The translations under genes were made by a program, and so were the position numbers. The notes beneath the pieces are model-generated. The model ran no database searches. It worked only from the letters and a program-made list of their open reading frames with translations, and had not been told where the DNA came from. From assembly GCF_024362405.1 (NCBI RefSeq), contig NZ_CP101454.1, positions 1,612,001 through 1,676,000 of the forward strand: DNA of 64,000 bases, written 5' to 3'. The stretch comes from Halorarius litoreus (lineage in GTDB: Archaea > Halobacteriota > Halobacteria > Halobacteriales > Haloarculaceae). Below, piece by piece: positions 41,531-49,201 of this stretch. Within the stretch, counting starts at the first letter, position 1, and every line of letters begins with the position of its first letter.

Positions 41531-42019
41531 TCAGTCTCGCTCCGTGTGCGTCGGCCCGTCCGTGTCGGAGATGTGAATCGCGACCGGCGGGTCCGTAGCG
41601 GGTCGCCCTCCCACCGCGACGGCGGCCGGCTCGTCGGGCATCGTGTCGCCGATCACCTGTTCGATATCGCGTTCGAGTCCGGCCTCGTCGGTCTCGCCAT
41701 CGAGGTAGCGGGCGGTCACGTCTTCGAGCGGGTCCGGGCGACTCGCGGTCTCCACGAGCCACTGGTCGACGCGCCGTCTCGCCCAGAGGATGCTATAGAG
41801 CACGATCCCCGCGACCAGGAGCCCGTACAGGCCGAAGAGGGTGACGACGAGTGCGTTGGCGCCGCCGAACACCGTGAGAGAAAGCAGTCCGAACACCCCC
41901 AGTACGGCGAGGAACACGAGCGTCAGGACGCTCAGGACCAGCACGGCGACGGCCGCGGCCCCGAACGCCACCGCCCTGGCGACAGACAGGGTACGCGGGC
42001 GTCCAATCTCGGTAGCCAT
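41531..42019 (-). CDS. Two-helix membrane protein with SHOCT-like C-terminal segment
   Basis: This is a 162-residue protein with two to three hydrophobic helices (AVAFGAAAVAVLVLSVLTLV; LVVTLFGLYGLLVAGIVLYS) near the N-terminus. A short helical segment DPLEDVTARYLDGETDEAGL, then ERDIEQVI (about residues 103-130), resembles SHOCT domains, which oligomerise membrane proteins. The C-terminal tail is Pro/Asp-rich and presumably cytoplasmic. The ATG at 42019 (MATEIGRPRTL) fits; upstream codons do not look like protein. No enzymatic role is visible. Confidence 0.65.
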   Translation of the reverse strand: MATEIGRPRTLSVARAVAFGAAAVAVLVLSVLTLVFLAVLGVFGLLSLTVFGGANALVVTLFGLYGLLVAGIVLYSILWARRRVDQWLVETASRPDPLEDVTARYLDGETDEAGLERDIEQVIGDTMPDEPAAVAVGGRPATDPPVAIHISDTDGPTHTERD

Positions 42020-42222
42020 GCTCGCCAGAGAGGTCGTACGCCTGTATATCCCTGCGTGTCCGCGAGCACAGAGTGACTCGCACCCGACGTGCATCCGGCG
42101 GCGAGACCGCTCCTGTCGGCCGGCAATCGGTGAGGATGTACGTCGTATCCGGCCCTAGTCGAGCGCAACGCCGTGTGGCTGGACCGCGCTCGACGCCCAC
42201 CGCGGCCGTCGCCCGCGCGGAC

Positions 42223-42603
42223 TCAGGCGAGCGTCGCTCGGAGGTCGGTCGAGGAGATCAGTCCGACGATGTCGCGGTCGCCGTCGCGGACCGGGAGGTG
42301 GTTGAAGCCGAAGTTCTCCATCATCGCCGCAGCCTCGCCCAGCCGGAGGTCGGCGCTGACCGACTCGACGGGTGCGGTCATCACGTCGCCGACGGTCACG
42401 TCGTCCGGGTCGTCGCCCGCCGCGAGGCTGTCGAGGACGTCCGTGCTCGTGACGATGCCCGTCTCGCTGCCCGTGACGAGCAGCGAGTTGATGTTGTTCT
42501 CGCGCATCTGCGCGGCGGCGGCTCTGACTGTCGCGGACGGCGAGACGGTCTCGACGGGGCTCGTCATCACGTCACCGACGCGCGTCTGAGTGGGGTCGCT
42601 CAT
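42223..42603 (-). CDS. Two-CBS-domain protein
   Basis: This is a 126-residue protein that consists only of a CBS pair (Bateman module), which in other proteins binds adenine nucleotides and regulates partners. CBS1: VGDVMTSPVETVSPSATVRA ... NNINSLLVTGSETGIVTSTD. CBS2: VGDVMTAPVESVSADLRLGE ... FNHLPVRDGDRDIVGLISSTD. Each repeat ends in the STDVL/STDLR signature. The ATG at 42603 gives MSDPTQTRVGDVM, leaving no extra domain. It must act on another protein; none is adjacent with an obvious need for it. Confidence 0.9.
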   Translation of the reverse strand: MSDPTQTRVGDVMTSPVETVSPSATVRAAAAQMRENNINSLLVTGSETGIVTSTDVLDSLAAGDDPDDVTVGDVMTAPVESVSADLRLGEAAAMMENFGFNHLPVRDGDRDIVGLISSTDLRATLA

Positions 42604-42719
42604 ACCTTCTTTCGGGACGCTCCAGGGTTTGGTTCTTCCCATCGCCACACTTCTCGCGGTCCGGGCAGGCGACGGCCACCCGCAAGAATCGATTTATCGG
42701 TTCACGTCCCACTGCGTCC

Positions 42720-43370
42720 ATGGTTTCCGCTGTGGAGTTCGAGGCTCGCGAGACGGACCGGCTCAAGGCATTCAGCGACGGCGTGATCGCCATCGTCATC
42801 ACACTCCTCGTGCTCGAAATCACGGTTCCCGAACTCCCGCCGGGCGCGGCGGTCACTACCCTTCCCGGCGTCGTCTTCGAGCAGTGGCCGGAGTTCTTCG
42901 GGTTCACGCTCAGCTTCCTGGTCGTCGGGCTGTACTGGACGCTTCACCGCCGGGTGTTCCTCTACATCGACCGGCACAGCAAGGGCGTGCTCTGGTTGAA
43001 CCTCGTCTTCCTGCTGTTCGTCGCGTTCATCCCGTACGCCGTCTCCATGTTCACTACCTACTTCACCACGTTCGGTGTCGTCTTCTACGCCCTCGTGCAG
43101 GCGGTCACCGGCCTCTCGCTCATGGTGCTGTGGGCCTACTCGATGCGCAAGAGCCTGTTCAGGGACGGCCTCCCGACCCACATCGCACAGGTGCAGGGAC
43201 TCAGATTCCTCGCGACGCCCGTGATCTTCTTCGTCTCCATCCCGCTCGCGATCGTCGCCCCGCTTTTCGGGGTCCTGAGCTGGCTGCTGGTGCTCCCCGT
43301 GAACGCCGCCTTCGAGTCACGGCTCGCCAGCGACCTCGGCGACCGGCCGATCGAGGTCGGGGGCGAGTAG
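42720..43370 (+). CDS. TMEM175-family potassium channel-like protein
   Basis: This is a 216-residue membrane protein with six hydrophobic helices. RLKAFSDGVIAIVITLLVLE near the N-terminus contains the RxxxFSD motif that defines TMEM175 channels in its first helix. Prokaryotic members with a single six-helix repeat form tetrameric K+ leak channels. HRRVFLYIDRHSKGVLWLNL fits the loop between helices 3 and 4. Length and motif agree with the family. The start MVSAVEFEARETD follows a CGATTTATCGG element about 30 bases upstream, a likely TATA box. Confidence 0.87.
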   Translation: MVSAVEFEARETDRLKAFSDGVIAIVITLLVLEITVPELPPGAAVTTLPGVVFEQWPEFFGFTLSFLVVGLYWTLHRRVFLYIDRHSKGVLWLNLVFLLFVAFIPYAVSMFTTYFTTFGVVFYALVQAVTGLSLMVLWAYSMRKSLFRDGLPTHIAQVQGLRFLATPVIFFVSIPLAIVAPLFGVLSWLLVLPVNAAFESRLASDLGDRPIEVGGE

Positions 43371-43472
43371 GTCAGTTTCGACGCCAGTGGAGGAGCCACG
43401 GGTGAGGTGGTGTCCGGGTCGTTCTCTGAGCGACTGGGTGAAGAGAGGGAATCTGAAAAACGCGACGACGGC

Positions 43473-44153
43473 TCAGTTGCTGGTGTTGGTCGACGGGAGC
43501 TGGGGGATCAGCCACGAGAGGAACGCGTCGGGGCTCCGCGTCTGCGTCCAGACCTTCCCGTCACCGCTGAACTCACAGACCAGCCCCTCACCGCTGAACA
43601 GCGTCGACTTCATGCCCCCCACGCGCCGAACGTCGAAGCTGACGCCGTCCTCGAACGCGACGATGTGGCCGGTGTCGACGGTGAACGTCTCGCCCGCCGA
43701 GACGGTGTGCTCGTCGATGGCGCCGTAGCTGGAGATGAACGCGTCGCCGCTCCCGGTGAGCTTCAACAGGAACAGCCCCTCGCCGCCGAAGAACGTCTTC
43801 CCGCCGCCGAACTTCGTGTCCACGTCGATGCTGGGTTCGGAGGCGATGAAGGAGGTCGACTGGACGTACAGCGTCTCGTCCTGGAGGTGGTGGTGCTGGA
43901 CGTCACCCGACAGCGCCGGCGCGAGCTGGAGCGTGCTCGGCTTCGTCGCGGTGAACGTGTTCATGAAGAACGACTCGCCGCCGAGGACGGACCGCGAGAG
44001 CGACTTCAGCAGGCCTCCTTCGGCCTTCGTCTCGATCTCGATGCCCTCGGAGTAGCTCACCATCGAGCCCGCCTCCGCGCGAACTGACTCGCCCTCGGCG
44101 AGTGTGAGCGAGAGCTGGGCGTACGATGGCTTGTGGGTTATCTCGTGGTCCAT
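43473..44153 (-). CDS. AIM24/TIGR00266 family protein
   Basis: This is a 226-residue all-beta protein of the AIM24/TIGR00266 family, soluble and usually trimeric, with no defined biochemical function. VRAEAGSMVSYSEGIEIETK, SVLGGESFFMNTFTA, FGGGKTFFGGEGLFLLKLTG and FSGEGLVCEFSGDGKVWTQT are the conserved repeats with Gly-Gly-Glu-Gly turns. A start at 44177 is possible, but the minus-strand sequence GGATATATG there looks like a TATA box 25-30 bases ahead of the ATG at 44153 (MDHEITHKPSYAQ). The latter is therefore preferred and implies a leaderless transcript. Confidence 0.85.
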   Translation of the reverse strand: MDHEITHKPSYAQLSLTLAEGESVRAEAGSMVSYSEGIEIETKAEGGLLKSLSRSVLGGESFFMNTFTATKPSTLQLAPALSGDVQHHHLQDETLYVQSTSFIASEPSIDVDTKFGGGKTFFGGEGLFLLKLTGSGDAFISSYGAIDEHTVSAGETFTVDTGHIVAFEDGVSFDVRRVGGMKSTLFSGEGLVCEFSGDGKVWTQTRSPDAFLSWLIPQLPSTNTSN

Positions 44154-44301
44154 GGTCTCTCTTGATTGAGTTGACATATATCCTTACCGGCGCGCCGCTC
44201 CGGCCGGTGACAACGCAGCGCCCGGGGAGGGAGCCGAGCGCGACCAACTGCGGCGCGACCACGTCTGACGCGCCTCACCTTCGGCTCTCGTCCGCCCCGT
44301 C

Positions 44302-45078
44302 TCATCCGTAGGTCGCGTCGAGCCACGCTTCCCACGTCGGCGAGTCGGTGGCGTATTCGGGGCAGGTCGCTTTCCCGTCACGGAAGGCCCCGACCGTCCG
44401 GCCGGGAATCGGCAGGCGGACGATGGGTCGCCACCGACCCCTCGCCTCGCGGTACGCCCGTGCTAACTCGCCTAGGCGCCGAACCTCGGGCCCGCCGATG
44501 GGGTCGAGCCGCCCGCTCGGCTCCGGCGTCGCGTGCTCGGCGAGCCGGTCGGCGACCACGTCGACGTCGACCGGCTGGAGCTGCATCCGCGTCGGGAGCG
44601 GCCAGACCGGCAGCCGGCCGACGGTCTCCAGTATCTCGTGGACGAACTGGTGGAACTGGGTCGACCGGAGCACCGTCGACGGCACCTCGCTTTCTTCGAC
44701 GGCCCGCTCGGCGGCCAGCTTGTGCTCGTAGTAGGAGTACGGGATGTCCTCCATGCCGACGATGGAGATGTAGACGACGTTCGCGACGCCGGCGTCGGCC
44801 GCCACGTCGAGCAGTCGGTTCGTCCCGTCCACGTCGACTGCCTCGGTGTCACCGAGCGGCGAACTGGCCGTGTGGACGACGACGTCGACGTCCGCGACGG
44901 CCGCGCGAAGTCCATCGCCCGTCGTCAGGTCCATCCGCGACCACGTCACCTCGTCGTCCGTCGGTGGCGACCGACTCGCCGCTCGCACGTCGTGGCCCCG
45001 CGCCTGCAGCCGCGGGAGCAGTGCCTGGCCGAGCGTTCCCGTCCCGCCAGTGACGAGCGTCGTGACGGAGCTGCTCAT
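44302..45078 (-). CDS. NAD(P)-binding NmrA/atypical SDR family protein
   Basis: This is a 258-residue Rossmann-fold protein. TLVTGGTGTLGQALLPRLQA (GGxGxLG, residues 7-26) is the cofactor site, and VVHTASSPLGDTEAVDVDGT is the next conserved segment. YISIVGMEDIPYSYYEHKLA contains a Tyr-X-X-X-Lys at YYEHK. The C-terminal part (WEAWLDATYG) is variable in such proteins. Related proteins range from quinone-reductase-like enzymes to redox-sensing regulators, so the activity is open. The ATG at 45078 gives MSSSVTTLVTGG. Confidence 0.82.
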   Translation of the reverse strand: MSSSVTTLVTGGTGTLGQALLPRLQARGHDVRAASRSPPTDDEVTWSRMDLTTGDGLRAAVADVDVVVHTASSPLGDTEAVDVDGTNRLLDVAADAGVANVVYISIVGMEDIPYSYYEHKLAAERAVEESEVPSTVLRSTQFHQFVHEILETVGRLPVWPLPTRMQLQPVDVDVVADRLAEHATPEPSGRLDPIGGPEVRRLGELARAYREARGRWRPIVRLPIPGRTVGAFRDGKATCPEYATDSPTWEAWLDATYG

Positions 45079-45348
45079 GTCACTCGCTCCGTTCCGGCGC
45101 GCCGAAACCCTTGTGCCGGTCGTGCATCCGAATGCTGTCGCGCTCCCATCGCGCTACCGTTTGTGAACCGTGGCCTCGATGGGCTCGGCGGGCTGGAGGG
45201 TGACGCCCGGCGTCGGCCGGCGACTTCGCACGATGCGCCACCCAGCCGGTGACGGCAGCCTCGGATCCGCTGCCGCGGGCATCGTCGGGGCGAACGCGGT
45301 GCGGCTCGGTACGCACCTTTAGGGTACCCCGATTCGAATTCGTCTCCC

Positions 45349-45729
45349 GTGTCCGACGAGAACATCGCGATACTCAGAGAGTCAATCGAGAAGCACAACG
45401 ACCCCGAGCGCCGGGACCAGTATCTCGACGACTACAGCGAGGAGCTCACGCTCCACGGGGCGAACGCCGAGAGCTTCGAGGAACTCCGGGCGTTCTATCA
45501 CGCGGTCTGGGAGGCGATTCCGGACCTCGAAGTGACGATCGAACGGGCGATCACCGACGGCGACGAGGTCGCCGTCCGCTACTCGTGGGCGGGGACGCAC
45601 GCGGCGACCGGTGAGGAGGTGTCACTCGACAGCGGGCTCACGTGGTATCGGTTCGAGGACGGCGAGATCGTCGAGCGCTGGGTCGCCTCGGGAACCGGTG
45701 GGGCCATCCGCGACATCATCGAGCCGTAG
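45349..45729 (+). CDS. SnoaL-like/ketosteroid isomerase-fold protein
   Basis: This is a 126-residue protein with the cone-shaped alpha+beta fold of SnoaL-like polyketide cyclases. An N-terminal helix (NIAILRESIEKHNDPER), FEELRAFYHAVWEAIPDLEV, and strands GDEVAVRYSWAGTHAATGEE and YRFEDGEIVERWVAS match that family, including the acidic residue of EDGEIVERW. Members are often enzymes of small hydrophobic substrates or merely folded scaffolds; no substrate can be named. The start is GTG (VSDENIAILRES), following a GGTACCCCGATTCGAATTCG stretch. Confidence 0.8.
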   Translation: MSDENIAILRESIEKHNDPERRDQYLDDYSEELTLHGANAESFEELRAFYHAVWEAIPDLEVTIERAITDGDEVAVRYSWAGTHAATGEEVSLDSGLTWYRFEDGEIVERWVASGTGGAIRDIIEP

Positions 45730-45977
45730 CCCGGTCGACGAGCGGCTGTGTGAATCGCCGACGGTGGGGGTGAGTGACTCCCACAGCGACCCGAAACGAC
45801 AACCCTCTTCGGGCCTGACCGAGTAGTCAGGATATCGCGCCCCGCGTCCCCAATCCGGTTCGCCTCGTCGTCCTCGCCGTCGGGCTGCTGCTGGCTCGAC
45901 TCGGCATCGTCGACGAGCGACGCGTTCGCCGGACGACCGACCTCGCGTGGCCGCGGGTCGTCACCGGCATCGCCCGG

Positions 45978-47276
45978 ATGTCGAAGAACGCCGTCGACGT
46001 GGCGATGGTCGGCATCGCCGTCGGCTCGGCGGGCATCGCGGGCGTCGGCTTCGCCGGCCCGTACTGGGGGCTCGCGTTCGCGCTCGGTGGGGGACTCGCT
46101 GCCGGCACCATCGCGCTCGTCTCTCAGCACTACGGCGCCGAGGAGGAGGGCGCCGGACAGGCCGTCCGCTCGTCCGTGCTCGTCGTCGTCGCGGTCACCC
46201 TTCCGCTCGTCGCCGGTCTCGCCGTGTTCGCCGAGCCGCTCATCGGCCTCGTGAGCGGCAACGCGGCAGCGGTCACGGTGGGTGCGGACTACCTCCGCGT
46301 CGTGGCGTTCGGGGTGCCGTTCGCCGCGCTGAACCTCGTCGGCTCGCGCGTCTTCATCGGCGTCGACGACGCGTGGACGCCGATGGCCGTCCGCGGCGGC
46401 GGCGCGGTGCTCAACATCGGGCTCAACGCCGTGTTCATCTTCGGGTTCGACATGGGTGCGGTCGGTGCCGCGACCGGGACGGTGCTCTCGAACGCGGCCG
46501 CGACGACGGTGTTCGCCGTCGGGCTCTCGCGTGGGCAGCTTCCCGGCATCGGCGACCTCCCGATTCAGGTCGACTTCACCGGGGCGTATCTCGATCTCGA
46601 CGTCGCGCGCGACATCGCCGAAATCGGCACACCCGTCGTCGGCCGCTCGATGGTCTGGACCGTCGCGGAGTTCCCCATGCTCGCCATCGTCGACGCGTTC
46701 GGCGTCCACGTCGTCGCGGCGTACGTCGTCGCCCGCCGCATCTGGGGCATCATGAACACGCCCGGCTGGGGCTTCGGCCTCGCGTCCTCGTCGCTCGTCG
46801 GGCAGTCGCTCGGCGCTGGGGAGGAACAGGAGGCGGAGGCGTACGGCGAGGACGTGATTCGCCACGCGGTCGGCGTCTACGTGGTCTCGTCGATTCTCGT
46901 CGCCGTCTTCGCCGAGCGAATCGTCGTCACGTTCATCGGCTCGGCGACGGACCCGGCCGTTCCCGTCGCGATCACGCTCGTCTACGCGGCCTGCGTCGCG
47001 GTCATCGCGCAGGGCGTCTCCGGGGCGGCGGCCGGCCCGCTTGACGCCAGCGGCGACACGCGGTGGCCCTTCCTCGCGCAGGCCGCCGGGATGTTCGGCT
47101 GCTCGATTCCCCTCGCGTATCTCGGCGCGACCACGCCACTCGGGCTGTGGGGACTGTATCTCGCCTTCGCCGCCGAGACCGGGATTCCCGCGGCGCTCAA
47201 CTACTACCGGTTCCGTACCGGGACGTGGAAGGCGGTCGGGCGGCAGTATCGCCCCGGGCAGCCGGCGGACGACTGA
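45978..47276 (+). CDS. MATE family multidrug/Na+ antiporter, start codon unclear
   Basis: This is a polytopic membrane exporter of the MATE family; 432 residues from the ATG at 45978. GVGFAGPYWGLAFALGGGLA, GVPFAALNLVGSRVFIGVDD, VWTVAEFPMLAIVDAFG and IMNTPGWGFGLASSSLVGQS are typical of haloarchaeal members. The frame stays open upstream to 45828 and encodes VPNPVRLVVLAVGLLLARLG, then IVDERRV...DLAWPRVVTGIAR. That is the expected first ~45 residues and first helix, but no ATG, GTG or TTG opens it. A base error or mutation has probably hidden the true start. A broken copy of its 3' half lies at 60332-60886 in the same orientation. Confidence 0.85.
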   Translation: MSKNAVDVAMVGIAVGSAGIAGVGFAGPYWGLAFALGGGLAAGTIALVSQHYGAEEEGAGQAVRSSVLVVVAVTLPLVAGLAVFAEPLIGLVSGNAAAVTVGADYLRVVAFGVPFAALNLVGSRVFIGVDDAWTPMAVRGGGAVLNIGLNAVFIFGFDMGAVGAATGTVLSNAAATTVFAVGLSRGQLPGIGDLPIQVDFTGAYLDLDVARDIAEIGTPVVGRSMVWTVAEFPMLAIVDAFGVHVVAAYVVARRIWGIMNTPGWGFGLASSSLVGQSLGAGEEQEAEAYGEDVIRHAVGVYVVSSILVAVFAERIVVTFIGSATDPAVPVAITLVYAACVAVIAQGVSGAAAGPLDASGDTRWPFLAQAAGMFGCSIPLAYLGATTPLGLWGLYLAFAAETGIPAALNYYRFRTGTWKAVGRQYRPGQPADD

Positions 47277-47553
47277 GTGGGCGCTGGCGGTTCGGGATGA
47301 CCGACGCTCGACGCGAATCGTCTCGACCGCGCCACGCAACCGACGGGTTCATACGCGGTCATCCACTCGACCTTCACGTAGTAATCTAATACTCAGGTTT
47401 CAATTCCTGGGGGCCTGGTTCTTTCGACAATTTCCAGGCCTGTTACTGCACTCAACCATACTGAGCCGATGGCTCGGCCGTTCTCAGAGGGACTACACGG
47501 CGAGCGACTGCTCTCCTGTCAACGCCCCCTGCTCGACCCGACGCCGAATCTGG

Positions 47554-47829
47554 TTACTCGTCGCTTCGCAACGTTGCCGCGATAGCTTCGAGGTCGGCTT
47601 TTCGGAATGGACTGTCCGAGCCCGCCTCGTCCGCAAGCTCGTCGACCGCCTGCCGGATGTCGGCGCGCATCCGGGCTTTCGAGGGGAACCGCTGCTGGTC
47701 GATTTCGGCGCCGACGGCCTCACAGATGGCGGCGAGCGCTTCCTTCGTGAATGCGGTCGACTCGACGCGTTCGTAGCGCCCGACGGCGAGGCGAATCTCG
47801 TTTCGGAGTTCGTCGACGGTAGGTGACAC
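47554..47829 (-). CDS. Small helical protein with internal two-fold repeat
   Basis: This is a 91-residue acidic helical protein. Two halves match: LRNEIRLAVGRYERVESTAF-TKEALAAICEAVG and MRADIRQAVDELADE...SPF-RKADLEAIAATL. Shared positions are Arg-X-(Asp/Glu)-Ile-Arg-X-Ala-Val, a Phe, Lys and Leu-X-Ala-Ile. This suggests duplication of a helix pair and perhaps a dimer-like or protein-binding fold. I do not recognise a functional family. It is divergent from the permease gene at 47976. Confidence 0.6.
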   Translation of the reverse strand: MSPTVDELRNEIRLAVGRYERVESTAFTKEALAAICEAVGAEIDQQRFPSKARMRADIRQAVDELADEAGSDSPFRKADLEAIAATLRSDE

Positions 47830-47940
47830 ATCCGTGGTGGTCGGGGATGGGGTGTGTAGGTTCCGATTCCCTGGCTGTCCAGGTCGGTGTCGAGGGAACG
47901 ACCTTCGGGACGCCCCGACTCAACGTTCCAACTCGGAGGG

Positions 47941-47948
47941 ATATTTAA
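47941..47948 (+). promoter_or_regulatory. TATA box of the AI-2E-family permease gene
   Basis: ATATTTAA is centred about 32 bases before the ATG at 47976 in GC-rich surroundings, preceded by GGAGGG. That spacing places transcription initiation at or within a few bases of the start codon, so the mRNA should be leaderless. Confidence 0.6.
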
Positions 47949-47975
47949 CATCCAACACTTCGACAGGCGGGGTAT

Positions 47976-49073
47976 ATGGACGAGAAGCGGGTCGTCGTTG
48001 CGCTCTTCGGGCTGGCTGTCGCGGTCGTCGTCGGCCTGCTCGCCGTCGAGTTCGTCGCGGCGCTGACGGTGTCGATATTCCTCTACTACTCGACGCGTCG
48101 CTACTACAAGTTCCTCCAGCGGTTCCGGCTTCCCGCACGGATCCGCGCCGGAATCGTCATCGCCTCACTGGTCGTCCCCCTGCTCCTGCTCATCAGCTAC
48201 ACGCTCGTCCTGCTCGTCATCGAGGCGCGGCAGTTCGTCAACGACTCCGCCGTCATCGACGTCGCCGCCGAGAGCGCGCCGTGGCTCGGTGGCATCGAGA
48301 CGATTCCCGAGTTCACCGTCCAGGGCATGTACCAGGCGTATCAGGCGGGTGAACTGGACGTGTTCATCCAGTTCGCCTCCGAGCACGCTACCTTCCTGAC
48401 GAACCTGATCTCGGGGTTCTTCCTCAACACCTTCATCGTCGTTATCGTCACCTACTACCTGCTCGTCGACGGCGCCCGGCTCCGGTCGTGGCTGCTCCGG
48501 TTCGACGACGACGCCATCATCCGCGAGTATCTCGAAGCCGTCGACAGCGAACTCGAGGCCGTGCTGTTCGGCAACCTCCTGAACGTCATCGCGACGGCGC
48601 TCATCGCCATCACCGTCTACCACGGCTACAACGCCGTCGCCCCGGCGCAGGCCGCGGTCCCGTATCCGACGCTCGCGGGCGCGCTCACCGGCGTCGCGAG
48701 CCTGATTCCGGTCGTCGGCATGAAGATCGTCTACCTGCCGCTCACCGTCATCGCCGCGGTGCCGATACTGCTCAGTGCCAACCAGACTCTGCTCGTGTAC
48801 GTCGCGGGGTTCCTCGTCGGCGCCGTGGTCGTCGTGGACACGATTCCCGACCTCGTCCTCCGGCCGCTGCTCAGCGGCGACACCACCCACGTCGGGCTGT
48901 TGATGCTCGCGTACACGCTGGGGCCGGTCGTGTTGGGGTTCTACGGCCTCTTTTTCGCGCCCATCGTGCTCGTCGTGGCGCTGACGTTCGCCAACACCGC
49001 GCTCCCCCGGCTCCTCGGCGCCGAACCCGAGGAGGGTATCCACCGCGACCAGCTCCGGCTCGACCACTTCTGA
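47976..49073 (+). CDS. AI-2E/PerM family membrane permease
   Basis: This is a 365-residue membrane protein with about eight hydrophobic segments of the PerM/AI-2E exporter family. AVVVGLLAVEFVAALTVSIF forms the first helices. LISGFFLNTFIVVIVTYYLL and the conserved C-terminal block PTLAGALTGVASLIPVVGMK, TLLVYVAGFLVGAVVVVDTI, IPDLVLRPLLSGDTTHVGLL (including PxxVGxK- and RP-containing turns) fit the family. Members have been linked to autoinducer-2 export or Na+/H+ antiport; the family name does not prove either. It is convergent with the giant surface-protein gene, whose stop lies 128 bases away. Confidence 0.87.
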   Translation: MDEKRVVVALFGLAVAVVVGLLAVEFVAALTVSIFLYYSTRRYYKFLQRFRLPARIRAGIVIASLVVPLLLLISYTLVLLVIEARQFVNDSAVIDVAAESAPWLGGIETIPEFTVQGMYQAYQAGELDVFIQFASEHATFLTNLISGFFLNTFIVVIVTYYLLVDGARLRSWLLRFDDDAIIREYLEAVDSELEAVLFGNLLNVIATALIAITVYHGYNAVAPAQAAVPYPTLAGALTGVASLIPVVGMKIVYLPLTVIAAVPILLSANQTLLVYVAGFLVGAVVVVDTIPDLVLRPLLSGDTTHVGLLMLAYTLGPVVLGFYGLFFAPIVLVVALTFANTALPRLLGAEPEEGIHRDQLRLDHF

Positions 49074-49201
49074 CGACGACGGGTTCAATGCGGTCGGCGT
49101 GGGCGAGAGTCGCGCAGTCGCTGACGGTCTGTGGCTCGTCGCCTCGCTCGGTGACTGCCCAGGAGGCCGCGAGAACAGAGAAAAACCGGGTCGCGTCGCG
49201 G

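Noticed and set aside
47400..47500. Possible insertion-sequence end ahead of the 91-residue gene (short GAGCC-GAT-GGCTC hairpin)
   Set aside because: Only a 5-bp stem and no transposase sequence or target duplication.
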